Shown: positions 9,460 to 15,907 of the stretch, piece after piece
How positions within the stretch are numbered: position 1 is the stretch's first letter
Layout of the letters: each line of letters opens with the position of its first letter
Origin: Firmicutes bacterium ZCTH02-B6
Lineage (GTDB): Bacteria; Bacillota; Limnochordia; Limnochordales; ZCTH02-B6
Length of the DNA stretch: 16,856 nucleotides
Reading direction: 5' to 3'
Assembly (NCBI GenBank): GCA_002159155.1
Contig: LZRQ01000061.1
Location: 1 to 16,856, forward strand
Program-made: the position numbers and the translations under genes
The notes under the pieces: generated by a model
Seen by the model: the letters and a program-made list of their open reading frames with translations, nothing else
The model's database searches: none
Told to the model about the DNA's origin: nothing

Positions 9460-9804
9460 TCAGTCGGCCTTGGCGGCCGCCTTGACCCCGCCCTGGGCCG
9501 CCTCCCGGATCACCTGGGTCCAGATCTCGTCCACGAGCTCGCGGGCTTCCTGCACCGCCCGCACTTCTTGCTGGCTCCCGATGCCGTCCGTGAGCATCTT
9601 ATTAAGGTAGATGTCAATTTCTTCCAGCGTCATGTCCCGCAGCGCGGGCAGGTCCACCTGCGGCTTGAACTTGTTCTGGTCTACCACCCAGACGGCAATG
9701 GACATGACCCGGTGTAGGGCCTTTCGGACGATGGGATCATCGCTTGTGCGGCGCCGCGCATCGATCTCGCCGACAAGGCGGCTGCGCAAGTCCGCGTACT
9801 CCAT
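9460..9804 (-). CDS. hypothetical protein, 114 aa
   Basis: I do not recognise this family. The sequence looks all-helical: MEYADLRSRLVGEIDARRR, a hydrophobic stretch HRVMSIAVWVVDQN, an acidic segment MTLEEIDIYLNKML, and the helix EARELVDEIWTQVI. It ends in a short Ala/Lys tail (VKAAAKAD). The hydrophobic stretch is too short and interrupted for a membrane span. The ATG at 9804 is well supported: AAGGAG lies 9 nt upstream and overlaps the fumC stop (AAGGAGTGA), with only 6 nt between the two genes. That makes translational coupling to fumarase likely. No catalytic residues can be named, and whether it acts with fumarase or with the repair genes downstream cannot be decided from the sequence. 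Confidence 0.75.
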   Translation of the reverse strand: MEYADLRSRLVGEIDARRRTSDDPIVRKALHRVMSIAVWVVDQNKFKPQVDLPALRDMTLEEIDIYLNKMLTDGIGSQQEVRAVQEARELVDEIWTQVIREAAQGGVKAAAKAD

Positions 9805-9810
9805 CCCCGC

Positions 9811-11202
9811 TCACTCCTTGGGATCAACCATGGTCCACGGATCGAGAATCCGGTTGAGCTCGTCTTCGGGCAGTACCTGCTGCTCCCGGGCAACCTCGCG
9901 GATGGTACGGCCAGTTTCGTAGGCAATCTTCGCGATGGCCGCGGCGCGATCGTAGCCGATCCGGGTCGCCAGCGGCGTCACCAGCATGAGGCTGCCTTCC
10001 ACCAGCTCCTCGCACCGGCGCTCGTCAGCCACGAGGCCCTCGATGGCCTTCTCCGCAAAGGCACGGGCTGCGGCAGCGGTGAGCTTAGCCGACTGGAGCA
10101 AGTTATAGCCCATCAGGGGCAGCATCGTGTTGAGCTCCAGCACACCCCACTGACCGCCGATGTTGACCGCCACGTCGTTGCCGCTGACCTGGGCCGCGAC
10201 CTGGATGACCACCTCAGGGATGACCGGGTTGACCTTGCCCGGCATGATGGAGGACCCCGGCTGCAGCTCAGGCAGCTTCAGTTCGCCGATGCCGCAGCGG
10301 GGACCCGAGGCCAGCCAGCGGATGTCGTTGGCGATTTTCATCATGCTGGTGGCCACGGTCCGCAGGGCGCCGCTCATAAACACCATCTTGTCCTGGGCAC
10401 CCTGGGCCTCAAAGTGGTTTTCGGCCTCCACAAACTCGATGCCCGTGCGTTCCCGAAGGTGCGCGATGGCCCTGCTGGCAAACTGCCGGTGGGTGTTAAT
10501 GCCGGTGCCAACCGCGGTGCCGCCCAGTGCCAGCTCGAGCATCCCAGCGCGGGCCGCCTTTACCCGCTCGATGCCCAACTCGATCTGGCGGGCATAGCCG
10601 GAGAACTCCTGGCCGAGGCGGACCGGTGTGGCGTCCGCCAGGTGGGTGCGCCCGATCTTGAGGATCCGCCAAAACTCCTCTGCCTTCTGGGCCAACGCCT
10701 TGTGGAGCCGCTCAAGGGCCGGCAGGACCTCGCGGTCGACGACCTCCATGACGCCCACGTGCAGGGCGGTCGGGATAACGTCGTTGCTGGACTGGCCCTT
10801 GTTGACATGGTCGTTGGGGTGCACCGGGTCCTTGCTGCCGATCTGGCCCCCGAGAATCTCGATGGCCCGGTTGGCGATCACCTCATTGGCGTTCATGTTG
10901 CTGGAGGTGCCCGACCCAGTTTGGAAGATGTCTACCGGGAAGTGGTCATCCCAGCGCCCCTCGATGACCTCGTCGGCCGCCTGCATGATCGCGTTGGCAC
11001 GGCGCTCATCCAGCAGCCCGAGCTCCAAGTTGGCCTTGGCCGCCGCCCACTTAATGAGCCCCAGCGCCCGGACGAACTCCCGCGGCATGCGCAGGCCGCT
11101 AATGCGGAAGTTGTCCACCGCGCGCTGTGTTTGGGCTCCCCAGTACGCGTTTGCCGGCACCCGAACTTCGCCCATGGAGTCTTTTTCGATTCTCTCCGGC
11201 AC
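9811..11202 (-). CDS. fumC: class II fumarate hydratase
   Basis: Fumarase interconverts fumarate and malate in the TCA cycle. The class II enzyme is an iron-free homotetramer. Length is 463 aa, as expected. Seen: GSGTSSNMN (about residues 96-104), HPNDHVNKGQSSND (about 128-141), GRTHLADATP with H187, and the superfamily signature GSSIMPGKVNP at 316-326 with S317/S318. The His and Ser match catalytic H188 and S318 of E. coli FumC within one position. The block ANDIRWLASGPRCGIGE before the signature favours fumarase over aspartase or argininosuccinate lyase. A TTG at 11217 also opens the frame but lies inside the GGAGGT motif. GTG 11202, 7 nt after that motif, gives MPERIEKDSMGEV and is preferred. 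It heads the seven-gene minus-strand run, and three palindromes lie just upstream. Confidence 0.95.
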   Translation of the reverse strand: MPERIEKDSMGEVRVPANAYWGAQTQRAVDNFRISGLRMPREFVRALGLIKWAAAKANLELGLLDERRANAIMQAADEVIEGRWDDHFPVDIFQTGSGTSSNMNANEVIANRAIEILGGQIGSKDPVHPNDHVNKGQSSNDVIPTALHVGVMEVVDREVLPALERLHKALAQKAEEFWRILKIGRTHLADATPVRLGQEFSGYARQIELGIERVKAARAGMLELALGGTAVGTGINTHRQFASRAIAHLRERTGIEFVEAENHFEAQGAQDKMVFMSGALRTVATSMMKIANDIRWLASGPRCGIGELKLPELQPGSSIMPGKVNPVIPEVVIQVAAQVSGNDVAVNIGGQWGVLELNTMLPLMGYNLLQSAKLTAAAARAFAEKAIEGLVADERRCEELVEGSLMLVTPLATRIGYDRAAAIAKIAYETGRTIREVAREQQVLPEDELNRILDPWTMVDPKE

Positions 11203-11209
11203 AATGGCC

Positions 11210-11215
11210 ACCTCC
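11210..11215 (-). promoter_or_regulatory. ribosome binding site that decides the fumC start
   Basis: GGAGGT on the minus strand, 7 nt before GTG 11202. The only upstream alternative, TTG 11217, overlaps this motif, so it cannot use it. Confidence 0.75.
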
Positions 11216-11235
11216 AAAATTTAGAAAACTACCGA

Positions 11236-11293
11236 TGGTTGTCCAACCAGCCGCTCTCCTGGTTGGGCCACCACTCTTCTGGTTGCCCAACCA
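11236..11293. promoter_or_regulatory. three tandem 14-bp palindromes (TGGTTGnnCAACCA) upstream of fumC
   Basis: Copies lie at 11236-11249 (TGGTTGTCCAACCA, perfect arms), 11260-11273 (TGGTTGGGCCACCA, one mismatch) and 11280-11293 (TGGTTGCCCAACCA, perfect arms). Their starts are 24 and 20 bp apart. They occupy bases 34-91 upstream of the fumC start codon in an otherwise gene-free 184-bp spacer. A 2-nt centre is too short for an RNA hairpin loop, which points to a dimeric DNA-binding regulator. However, 11260-11268 can also pair perfectly with 11285-11293 over 9 bp with a 16-nt loop, so an RNA structure in the leader is possible. The outer TGGT...ACCA halves resemble GntR/FadR-type sites only loosely. 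No convincing -35/-10 pair was found around them. Confidence 0.6.
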
Positions 11294-11386
11294 AGTTTTG
11301 TTCGCCAAAGGGTGAGGGCATCCTGCCCCCGCCCCATTGCGCTCTATCTTGCTGCCCTTCGGCGTCCCCGGCCGCAGCCGGCTTCT

Positions 11387-11923
11387 TTAAGTCAATCTCC
11401 ACCCCTTGTACCGCCGTCCCGAGCCCAAGTGACGCGCCAGGTCGATCAGCCACTGGATGTGGTTGCGGCGGCTGGCGAACTCGTGGTCCGTCCGGTACCG
11501 GTAGTAGACGGTGACGACGTAGCCGTCCGGGGTGTCACGGGATTCCACACGGTAGTCGGTATGCTCAAGCAGTTCCTCCAGGTGGGCTGCCGCCAGTATC
11601 TCCGCCACCGGGAAGTGGACGGTGACATGCTCTTCTTTCTCCTCTTCGTCCGCGGCGGTTTCCAGCAGGCTCCGGCAGTCCAGCTCTTCCCGGTGCTCCG
11701 TCAAAATTTCCGCTGCCAGCAGCAGCAGGTCCAGCGTTTCCTCGGGGACGTCGTCGGGCTCCGAAAAGGCGCCATGCACCCACTCGTCGCGAACGTAAAA
11801 CGCGTTCAACTCGGGATCATAGGCGAAAGGCATCTCTTGCCAGCCGCGGCTTAAGGCGGTCAACCGTTCGAACTGGTCAGCCGTCAGGTGCTGCTGAAGC
11901 AAGCGCTGTACGTGGTCGACCAC
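11387..11923 (-). CDS. hypothetical acidic protein, about 178 aa
   Basis: I do not recognise this protein. The N-terminal part is helical (VQRLLQQHL, ADQFERLTALSRGW). The middle is rich in Glu/Asp, including ETAADEEEKEEHV. The C-terminal part looks like beta strands followed by a helix (DGYVVTVYYRYRTDHEF, HIQWLIDLARHLG) and ends in a basic tail GRRYKGWRLT. There are no membrane spans. The GTG at 11923 is preferred because AAGGGGGAG lies 6 nt upstream. ATG 11947 and ATG 11989 also open the frame and would add 8 or 22 residues, but neither has a well-placed RBS. A promoter candidate lies at 12045-12074. It is separated from fumC by 184 bp and is probably a separate unit, though read-through into fumC is possible because no clear terminator follows it. 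Confidence 0.7.
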   Translation of the reverse strand: MVDHVQRLLQQHLTADQFERLTALSRGWQEMPFAYDPELNAFYVRDEWVHGAFSEPDDVPEETLDLLLLAAEILTEHREELDCRSLLETAADEEEKEEHVTVHFPVAEILAAAHLEELLEHTDYRVESRDTPDGYVVTVYYRYRTDHEFASRRNHIQWLIDLARHLGSGRRYKGWRLT

Positions 11924-11929
11924 AGCAAG

Positions 11930-11938
11930 CTCCCCCTT
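11930..11938 (-). promoter_or_regulatory. ribosome binding site that decides the start of the 178-aa gene
   Basis: AAGGGGGAG on the minus strand, 6 nt before GTG 11923. The two upstream ATGs (11947 and 11989) have no comparable motif at a working distance. Confidence 0.55.
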
Positions 11939-12044
11939 TGGCGCCATCGGCGCGGGCTTGCGCCGCGCCTCCGGCGGCTCCCGCCACATCAAAGCGGCGG
12001 GCCACGCGCGGCCGCAACGGCACCGGTATCAGGAAGCCGATCCT

Positions 12045-12074
12045 AGTGTAGCCTGAGCGGGAGGCACGTGTCGA
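12045..12074 (-). promoter_or_regulatory. candidate sigma-A promoter for the 178-aa gene
   Basis: On the minus strand TCGACA (12069-12074, five of six consensus bases) and TACACT (12045-12050, four of six) are separated by 18 nt. Transcription would start near 12038, giving a leader of about 115 nt to GTG 11923. It points away from the plus-strand TATAAT about 75 bp away, making a divergent promoter region. Confidence 0.5.
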
Positions 12075-12124
12075 GGGCGCGCCACAGCACGATTTTGCCG
12101 CTGGGATCTATCTGAACTATCCGT

Positions 12125-12130
12125 TATAAT
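12125..12130 (+). promoter_or_regulatory. perfect TATAAT -10 box for the HNH gene
   Basis: A consensus TATAAT sits 79 nt before the HNH gene's start codon. Transcription would begin near 12137, leaving a leader of about 72 nt. No good -35 is present at 15-19 nt spacing: the best nearby hexamer, CTGGGA at 12101, matches three bases, and TTGCCG at 12095 is 24 nt away. The promoter may therefore depend on an activator or be weak. Confidence 0.5.
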
Positions 12131-12195
12131 GACGAGGTGGACAGCGTGCTCCGGCCCACCCGCCTTCGCTTGGGTCTTCGCGGCTGGTGCACGGA

Positions 12196-12201
12196 GGGAG
12201 G
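12196..12201 (+). promoter_or_regulatory. ribosome binding site that decides the HNH gene start
   Basis: GGGAGG, part of GGAGGGAGG at 12193-12201, lies 7 nt before TTG 12209. The earlier in-frame GTG at 12137 coincides with the predicted transcription start, so it cannot be the translation start if the TATAAT is used. Confidence 0.65.
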
Positions 12202-12208
12202 CTGCTTT

Positions 12209-13837
12209 TTGAGCGTACACGTACTGTTGGACACCGTCTTTTTCGCCGCGTCGCTGCCCGTCGCGGATCAGCAGCGAGTGCTGCTGGTGCCGCCCAACCG
12301 GAGCCTGCACGTCGGCGATACCGTGTTTCTTCGCAACTCTGCGGGCGATCTGACCTGGGTCGCGGACGTGCTGGCCGTGGGTGAAGTCGACGCCTGCGAA
12401 ACCTGGAACAGCGAGGAGCCTGCGCCGCGCCAGCGTCACGCGCTTCTGGGCTATTTGGCTCGCATTCATCCCGGGGTGCTCCCCCGGGGCACGTCACGCC
12501 TGACGGCGCGCTGGGTGACCTTAAATAGGCGCACCTTGCCCGGCACGCTGCCGTGGTGGGATACCGGGCTGCTCATTTACCATTCCACGTTGCGCCTCAT
12601 CGAGGGGCTGTTGTCGCCCGACGAAGTGCAAAAGGCGATGGAGCTCGGTTACCTCGTCCGCCATCCCAGCGGCCACTGGGTCATTCCGCACGGCGAAGCC
12701 CGCAAGCGCATTCTGGTGCACGTGCTCGGCCACGAGCTAGCGTGTGGTTTGTGCGGCGGGCCGATCGCGGCGTTGGAGGAAGCCACCCAGGACCACATCA
12801 TCCCGGTCAGCCAGGGCGGTCCCGACGCCCTGGCCAACGTGCAGCTGGCGCACCGATCGTGCAACGAGTTAAAGGGAAACGCTTTGCCGGAGCAGTACCC
12901 CCCGTTCTTCCCTCGACCGGGCGATGAGGCCGCGGGCTGGTATGACCGAACGAGCCGACGGACGCGCAATGGCCGAGGCGGTCGCCACACCCGTCACCAG
13001 CGGGGTTACGGGGCGGCCCCGACGGCAGCCTTCCAGGCCCAGCCACGCGACTTACCCGTGACGTTGCCGACGCCGACCGACACCGCCGTTTCGCCGGCCC
13101 CGCCCCCAGCATCGCCGCCATCTCAACCGGCAATCGGCGGTACCAAGGCCACGGGCGGGAACGGGCGCCCATCCAACGGCAACGCCCAGGCGGCAACAGG
13201 CGGCCCGCTCCCGACGCCGGCAAAACCCCAGGGGGCTAGCGCCAGCTCCGGATCACAAGGGAGCCACCCACCAGCCGGTTCTCCCCAGGTACCTGCCGAC
13301 GCCAAGGAGACGACGCCGTCCGAGGCCGCGGGTCGTGAGCCCGTGCGCGACGATCCCGCTTGGCTCGCCGCGGTGCAAGGCGCGGACTTGCCGCAGCTGC
13401 AAGTGTTGTCCAGGGAGCCCAATTGGGCGACCAGAACGGCTACCTTGCGCACCCTGGAGCAGCTGCCGAGAACGAAGGCCGGCGCCGCCCGGAACCAAGG
13501 GACGCTGCTGGCCGAAGCCAGCGGGCCCAAGGGGCATTTTCGCCTGTTGGAGTGGCAGGGTGACCATGTGCTGGTCGAAGAACGGGGACGCCGGCAGACG
13601 CTCCATCTGGTGAAAATGGTTCATGCCATCACGCCTAGGGCCTATGTGTGGTACTTGAGCCGCTTTGGCCGGACAAGCCCGCTCGCGGTGGCGATGGCCC
13701 TCCTGCCCTTGTGGCAAAAAGGGACCACCGACGAGCACGGCCGGCTCCCCGTAAGCAAGAGCGGCCAGCAGTTTGTCGTCGTCATCGAGGATCACCGGGT
13801 CGTCGAGTGCGACGAGGAGCTGTCCTTGGCTTCGTAG
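12209..13837 (+). CDS. HNH endonuclease protein with long Pro-rich linker and unknown C-terminal domain
   Basis: A 542-aa protein built as an N-terminal region, an HNH nuclease, a linker and a C-terminal domain. HNH core, seen: C179-x2-C182, DHIIPVSQGG with D195/H196, N210, H215-x2-C218 and CNELKG with N219/K222. This is the ββα-metal fold with a structural zinc site in which His replaces one of the usual four cysteines. Residues 1-165 look beta-rich (RVLLVPPNRSLHVGDTVFL), loosely like PUA/ASCH-type domains; that is inference. Residues about 240-265 are basic (RRTRNGRGGRHTRHQRG) and may touch nucleic acid. Residues 266-380 are a disordered-looking Pro/Ala/Gly/Ser linker. Residues 382-542 look beta-rich and match nothing I know. 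There is no signal peptide and no methylase or integrase neighbour. Restriction of foreign or modified DNA is one possible role. TTG start chosen from the RBS. Confidence 0.78.
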   Translation: MSVHVLLDTVFFAASLPVADQQRVLLVPPNRSLHVGDTVFLRNSAGDLTWVADVLAVGEVDACETWNSEEPAPRQRHALLGYLARIHPGVLPRGTSRLTARWVTLNRRTLPGTLPWWDTGLLIYHSTLRLIEGLLSPDEVQKAMELGYLVRHPSGHWVIPHGEARKRILVHVLGHELACGLCGGPIAALEEATQDHIIPVSQGGPDALANVQLAHRSCNELKGNALPEQYPPFFPRPGDEAAGWYDRTSRRTRNGRGGRHTRHQRGYGAAPTAAFQAQPRDLPVTLPTPTDTAVSPAPPPASPPSQPAIGGTKATGGNGRPSNGNAQAATGGPLPTPAKPQGASASSGSQGSHPPAGSPQVPADAKETTPSEAAGREPVRDDPAWLAAVQGADLPQLQVLSREPNWATRTATLRTLEQLPRTKAGAARNQGTLLAEASGPKGHFRLLEWQGDHVLVEERGRRQTLHLVKMVHAITPRAYVWYLSRFGRTSPLAVAMALLPLWQKGTTDEHGRLPVSKSGQQFVVVIEDHRVVECDEELSLAS

Positions 13838-13923
13838 CGCGGGCGGCCAACCGGAGAGGAGACCGTCCCGCACCGTGGAATGAACGATACTGGTGGACTT
13901 CCGCCGGAAGGTGAGGTTACACA

Positions 13924-14820
13924 ATGGGTACTGCCAAGATGGCCGCAGGCCCCGTGGGCAGGCCGGTACTGCTCGACTACTGGGCGTTGACAAAGCCCGG
14001 TGTGACGGCTCTCATCCTGACCACTGGGTTCATGACGCTCGTGGTGGCGGCAGATGGACTGCCGCCGTTTCCGCTTTTGTTCGCCACGATGCTCGGCACC
14101 GCACTGTCCTCGGGCTCGGCCAACGCCTTTAACATGTACTTTGACCGGGACATCGACGCCGTCATGACCAGGACCAAGTCGCGCCCGCTGCCCGCGGGGC
14201 GCCTCGACCCGGCCAATGCCCTGGTCTTTGCCTTTGCACTTGGCATCGCGTCGTTTGCCGTCCTTGCCACCTGGGTCAACCTGCTCAGCGCGGTACTGGC
14301 CCTATCGGGTATTCTTTATTACGTGCTCATCTACACACTGGGCCTCAAGCGTCGCACGCCGCAAAACATCGTTATCGGCGGTGCGGCAGGGTCTGTCCCG
14401 CCCCTCATCAGCTGGGCGGCGGTCACCGGGACCGTCGAATGGCCTGCGATCCTGCTGTTTCTCATCATCTTTCTCTGGACGCCGCCCCACTTCTGGGCAC
14501 TGGCGTTGCTCAAGAACGAGGACTACATCCGGGCGGGCGTGCCGATGCTGCCGGTCGTGCGGGGCGAGGAGGAAACCCGCCGCCAAATTTTCCTCTACAC
14601 CCTCGTGCTTTTGCCGGTTACCGTGGGAATGTATTTGACCGGCATTTCCGGCTGGATTTTCCTCGTGCTGGGCGGAGCCCTGGGACTCTGGTTCTGCTGG
14701 AAGGGCTGGGTGCTCCTGCGCACCAAGACGGCGCAGGCGGCGCGGGAGGTGTTCAAGTTCTCCAACTACTACCTGGGCGCCGTCTTTTTCGCAGCCGTCT
14801 TGGACCGGCTGCTGCTGTGA
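13924..14820 (+). CDS. ctaB: protoheme IX farnesyltransferase (heme O synthase)
   Basis: CtaB transfers a farnesyl group from farnesyl diphosphate to haem B, giving haem O for haem-copper oxidases (and haem A after CtaA). It is an integral membrane UbiA-family prenyltransferase; 298 aa is the usual length. Seen: the first Asp-rich motif NMYFDRDID with N70, D74 and D78, the heme-O-synthase block RRTPQNIVIGGAAGS at about 144-157, the second active-site loop KNEDYIRAGVPMLPVV at about 197-212, and about nine hydrophobic helices. ATG 13924 has GAGG 7 nt upstream, and an in-frame TGA at 13912 rules out any earlier start. No oxidase subunit or ctaA is in the window, so the partner genes lie elsewhere. 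The transketolase gene follows after 43 nt. Confidence 0.95.
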   Translation: MGTAKMAAGPVGRPVLLDYWALTKPGVTALILTTGFMTLVVAADGLPPFPLLFATMLGTALSSGSANAFNMYFDRDIDAVMTRTKSRPLPAGRLDPANALVFAFALGIASFAVLATWVNLLSAVLALSGILYYVLIYTLGLKRRTPQNIVIGGAAGSVPPLISWAAVTGTVEWPAILLFLIIFLWTPPHFWALALLKNEDYIRAGVPMLPVVRGEEETRRQIFLYTLVLLPVTVGMYLTGISGWIFLVLGGALGLWFCWKGWVLLRTKTAQAAREVFKFSNYYLGAVFFAAVLDRLLL

Positions 14821-14863
14821 GCCGCTCACGGGAGAGGTTGACGCCTGAGAGGAGACTGCGCGC

Positions 14864-15724
14864 ATGTCGATCTTAAACACCGTCGCACACACCGTCCGCG
14901 GGCTGGCCGCGGATGCCGTCGAACAAGCAAAGTCGGGCCATCCGGGCTTGCCACTGGGCTGTGCCGAAATCGGCACCGCCATCTTCGCCGAGGTTTTGCG
15001 CCATGACCCGGCAGATCCGCGGTGGCCTAACCGGGACCGGTTTGTCTTGTCGGCCGGCCACGGCTGCATGTTGCTTTACGCCCTGCTCCACTTGAGCGGC
15101 TACGACCTGCCCATAGAGGAGCTTAAGCGTTTTCGGCAACTGGGCTCCCTAACGCCAGGCCACCCCGAGTACGGCGTCACGCCCGGGGTGGAGACGAGCA
15201 CCGGGCCGCTGGGGCAAGGGCTGGCCAACGCGGTCGGCATGGCCTTGGCGGAAGCTATCCTGGCCCAGCGCTTCAACCGCCCCGGTTTCCCTGTCGTCGA
15301 CCACTACACCTACGTTCTCGCCAGCGATGGCGACATGATGGAAGGCGTGGCCGCCGAAGCCGCGTCGTTGGCGGGTCACCTGCGCTTGTCCAAGCTGGTC
15401 GTGGTGTACGACGCCAACGGCATCAGCATTGACGGCTCCACGGATCTGGCGTTTACCGAGTCGGTGGCCGGGAGGTTTCGCGCCTACGGCTGGCACGTGG
15501 AGGAAGTGGACGGCCACGATGTGGAGGCCGTCATCGCTGCCTTGACGCGAGCTCGCGAGCGCGGCCAAGGGCCGAACCTGATCATCGCCCGTACCCGGAT
15601 CGCGCGTCACAGCCCCAAGGAGGGAAAGGCCGAATCCCACGGGGCGCCTCTGGGCCAAGAGGCGGTGGCAGCGCTCAAGGCCAACTTGGGCCTCCCACAC
15701 GAGCCCTTCTACGTTCCCGCATAG
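14864..15724 (+). CDS. tkt: transketolase, N-terminal TPP-binding part (286 aa)
   Basis: This part binds the diphosphate end of thiamine diphosphate through Mg. Seen: H26 in GHPG, H66 in SAGHGCM, H100 in TPGHPE, D155 in SDGDMMEG, N185 in DANGISIDG and H259 in SHGAPLG. These sit at or within two positions of the corresponding E. coli TktA residues. The first Gly of the TPP motif GDG is Ser here (SDGD), a change I would not expect to abolish binding. The part ends VPA-stop, very close in length to the N-terminal subunits of naturally split transketolases (about 270 residues), but homology is to full-length enzymes. Translated alone, it lacks the catalytic Glu and the pyrimidine-binding half and would be inactive without a partner. 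Confidence 0.85.
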   Translation: MSILNTVAHTVRGLAADAVEQAKSGHPGLPLGCAEIGTAIFAEVLRHDPADPRWPNRDRFVLSAGHGCMLLYALLHLSGYDLPIEELKRFRQLGSLTPGHPEYGVTPGVETSTGPLGQGLANAVGMALAEAILAQRFNRPGFPVVDHYTYVLASDGDMMEGVAAEAASLAGHLRLSKLVVVYDANGISIDGSTDLAFTESVAGRFRAYGWHVEEVDGHDVEAVIAALTRARERGQGPNLIIARTRIARHSPKEGKAESHGAPLGQEAVAALKANLGLPHEPFYVPA

Positions 15725-15907
15725 GTCTACGCATTTTTCGCGGAGCGCCGGAAGGCTTGGGCCAAGCAGCGCCAAGACTGGGAGGCGCTCTTCGCGGCCT
15801 GGTCGCAAGAGTACCCCGAACTGCGGGCCGAATGGGACCAGCGGCACAGCCACGCGCTGCGCCAGGAGCTGCTGGACGCCCTCGCCGCCCTCAGCCCCGG
15901 CAAGCCT

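Noticed and set aside
11221..11280. TGGACA-16-TAAATT as a minus-strand promoter for fumC
   Set aside because: Transcription would start inside the fumC ribosome binding site, leaving it unusable.
11368..11381. GC-rich hairpin CCGGC-CGCA-GCCGG just after the 178-aa gene as a terminator
   Set aside because: The stem is only 5 bp and no T-run follows on the minus strand; at most a weak structure.
13879..13989. Short ATG frame (about 36 codons) overlapping the start of ctaB as a leader peptide
   Set aside because: Its possible ribosome binding site is too far away (about 13 nt), it overlaps ctaB out of frame, and nothing in it suggests attenuation.
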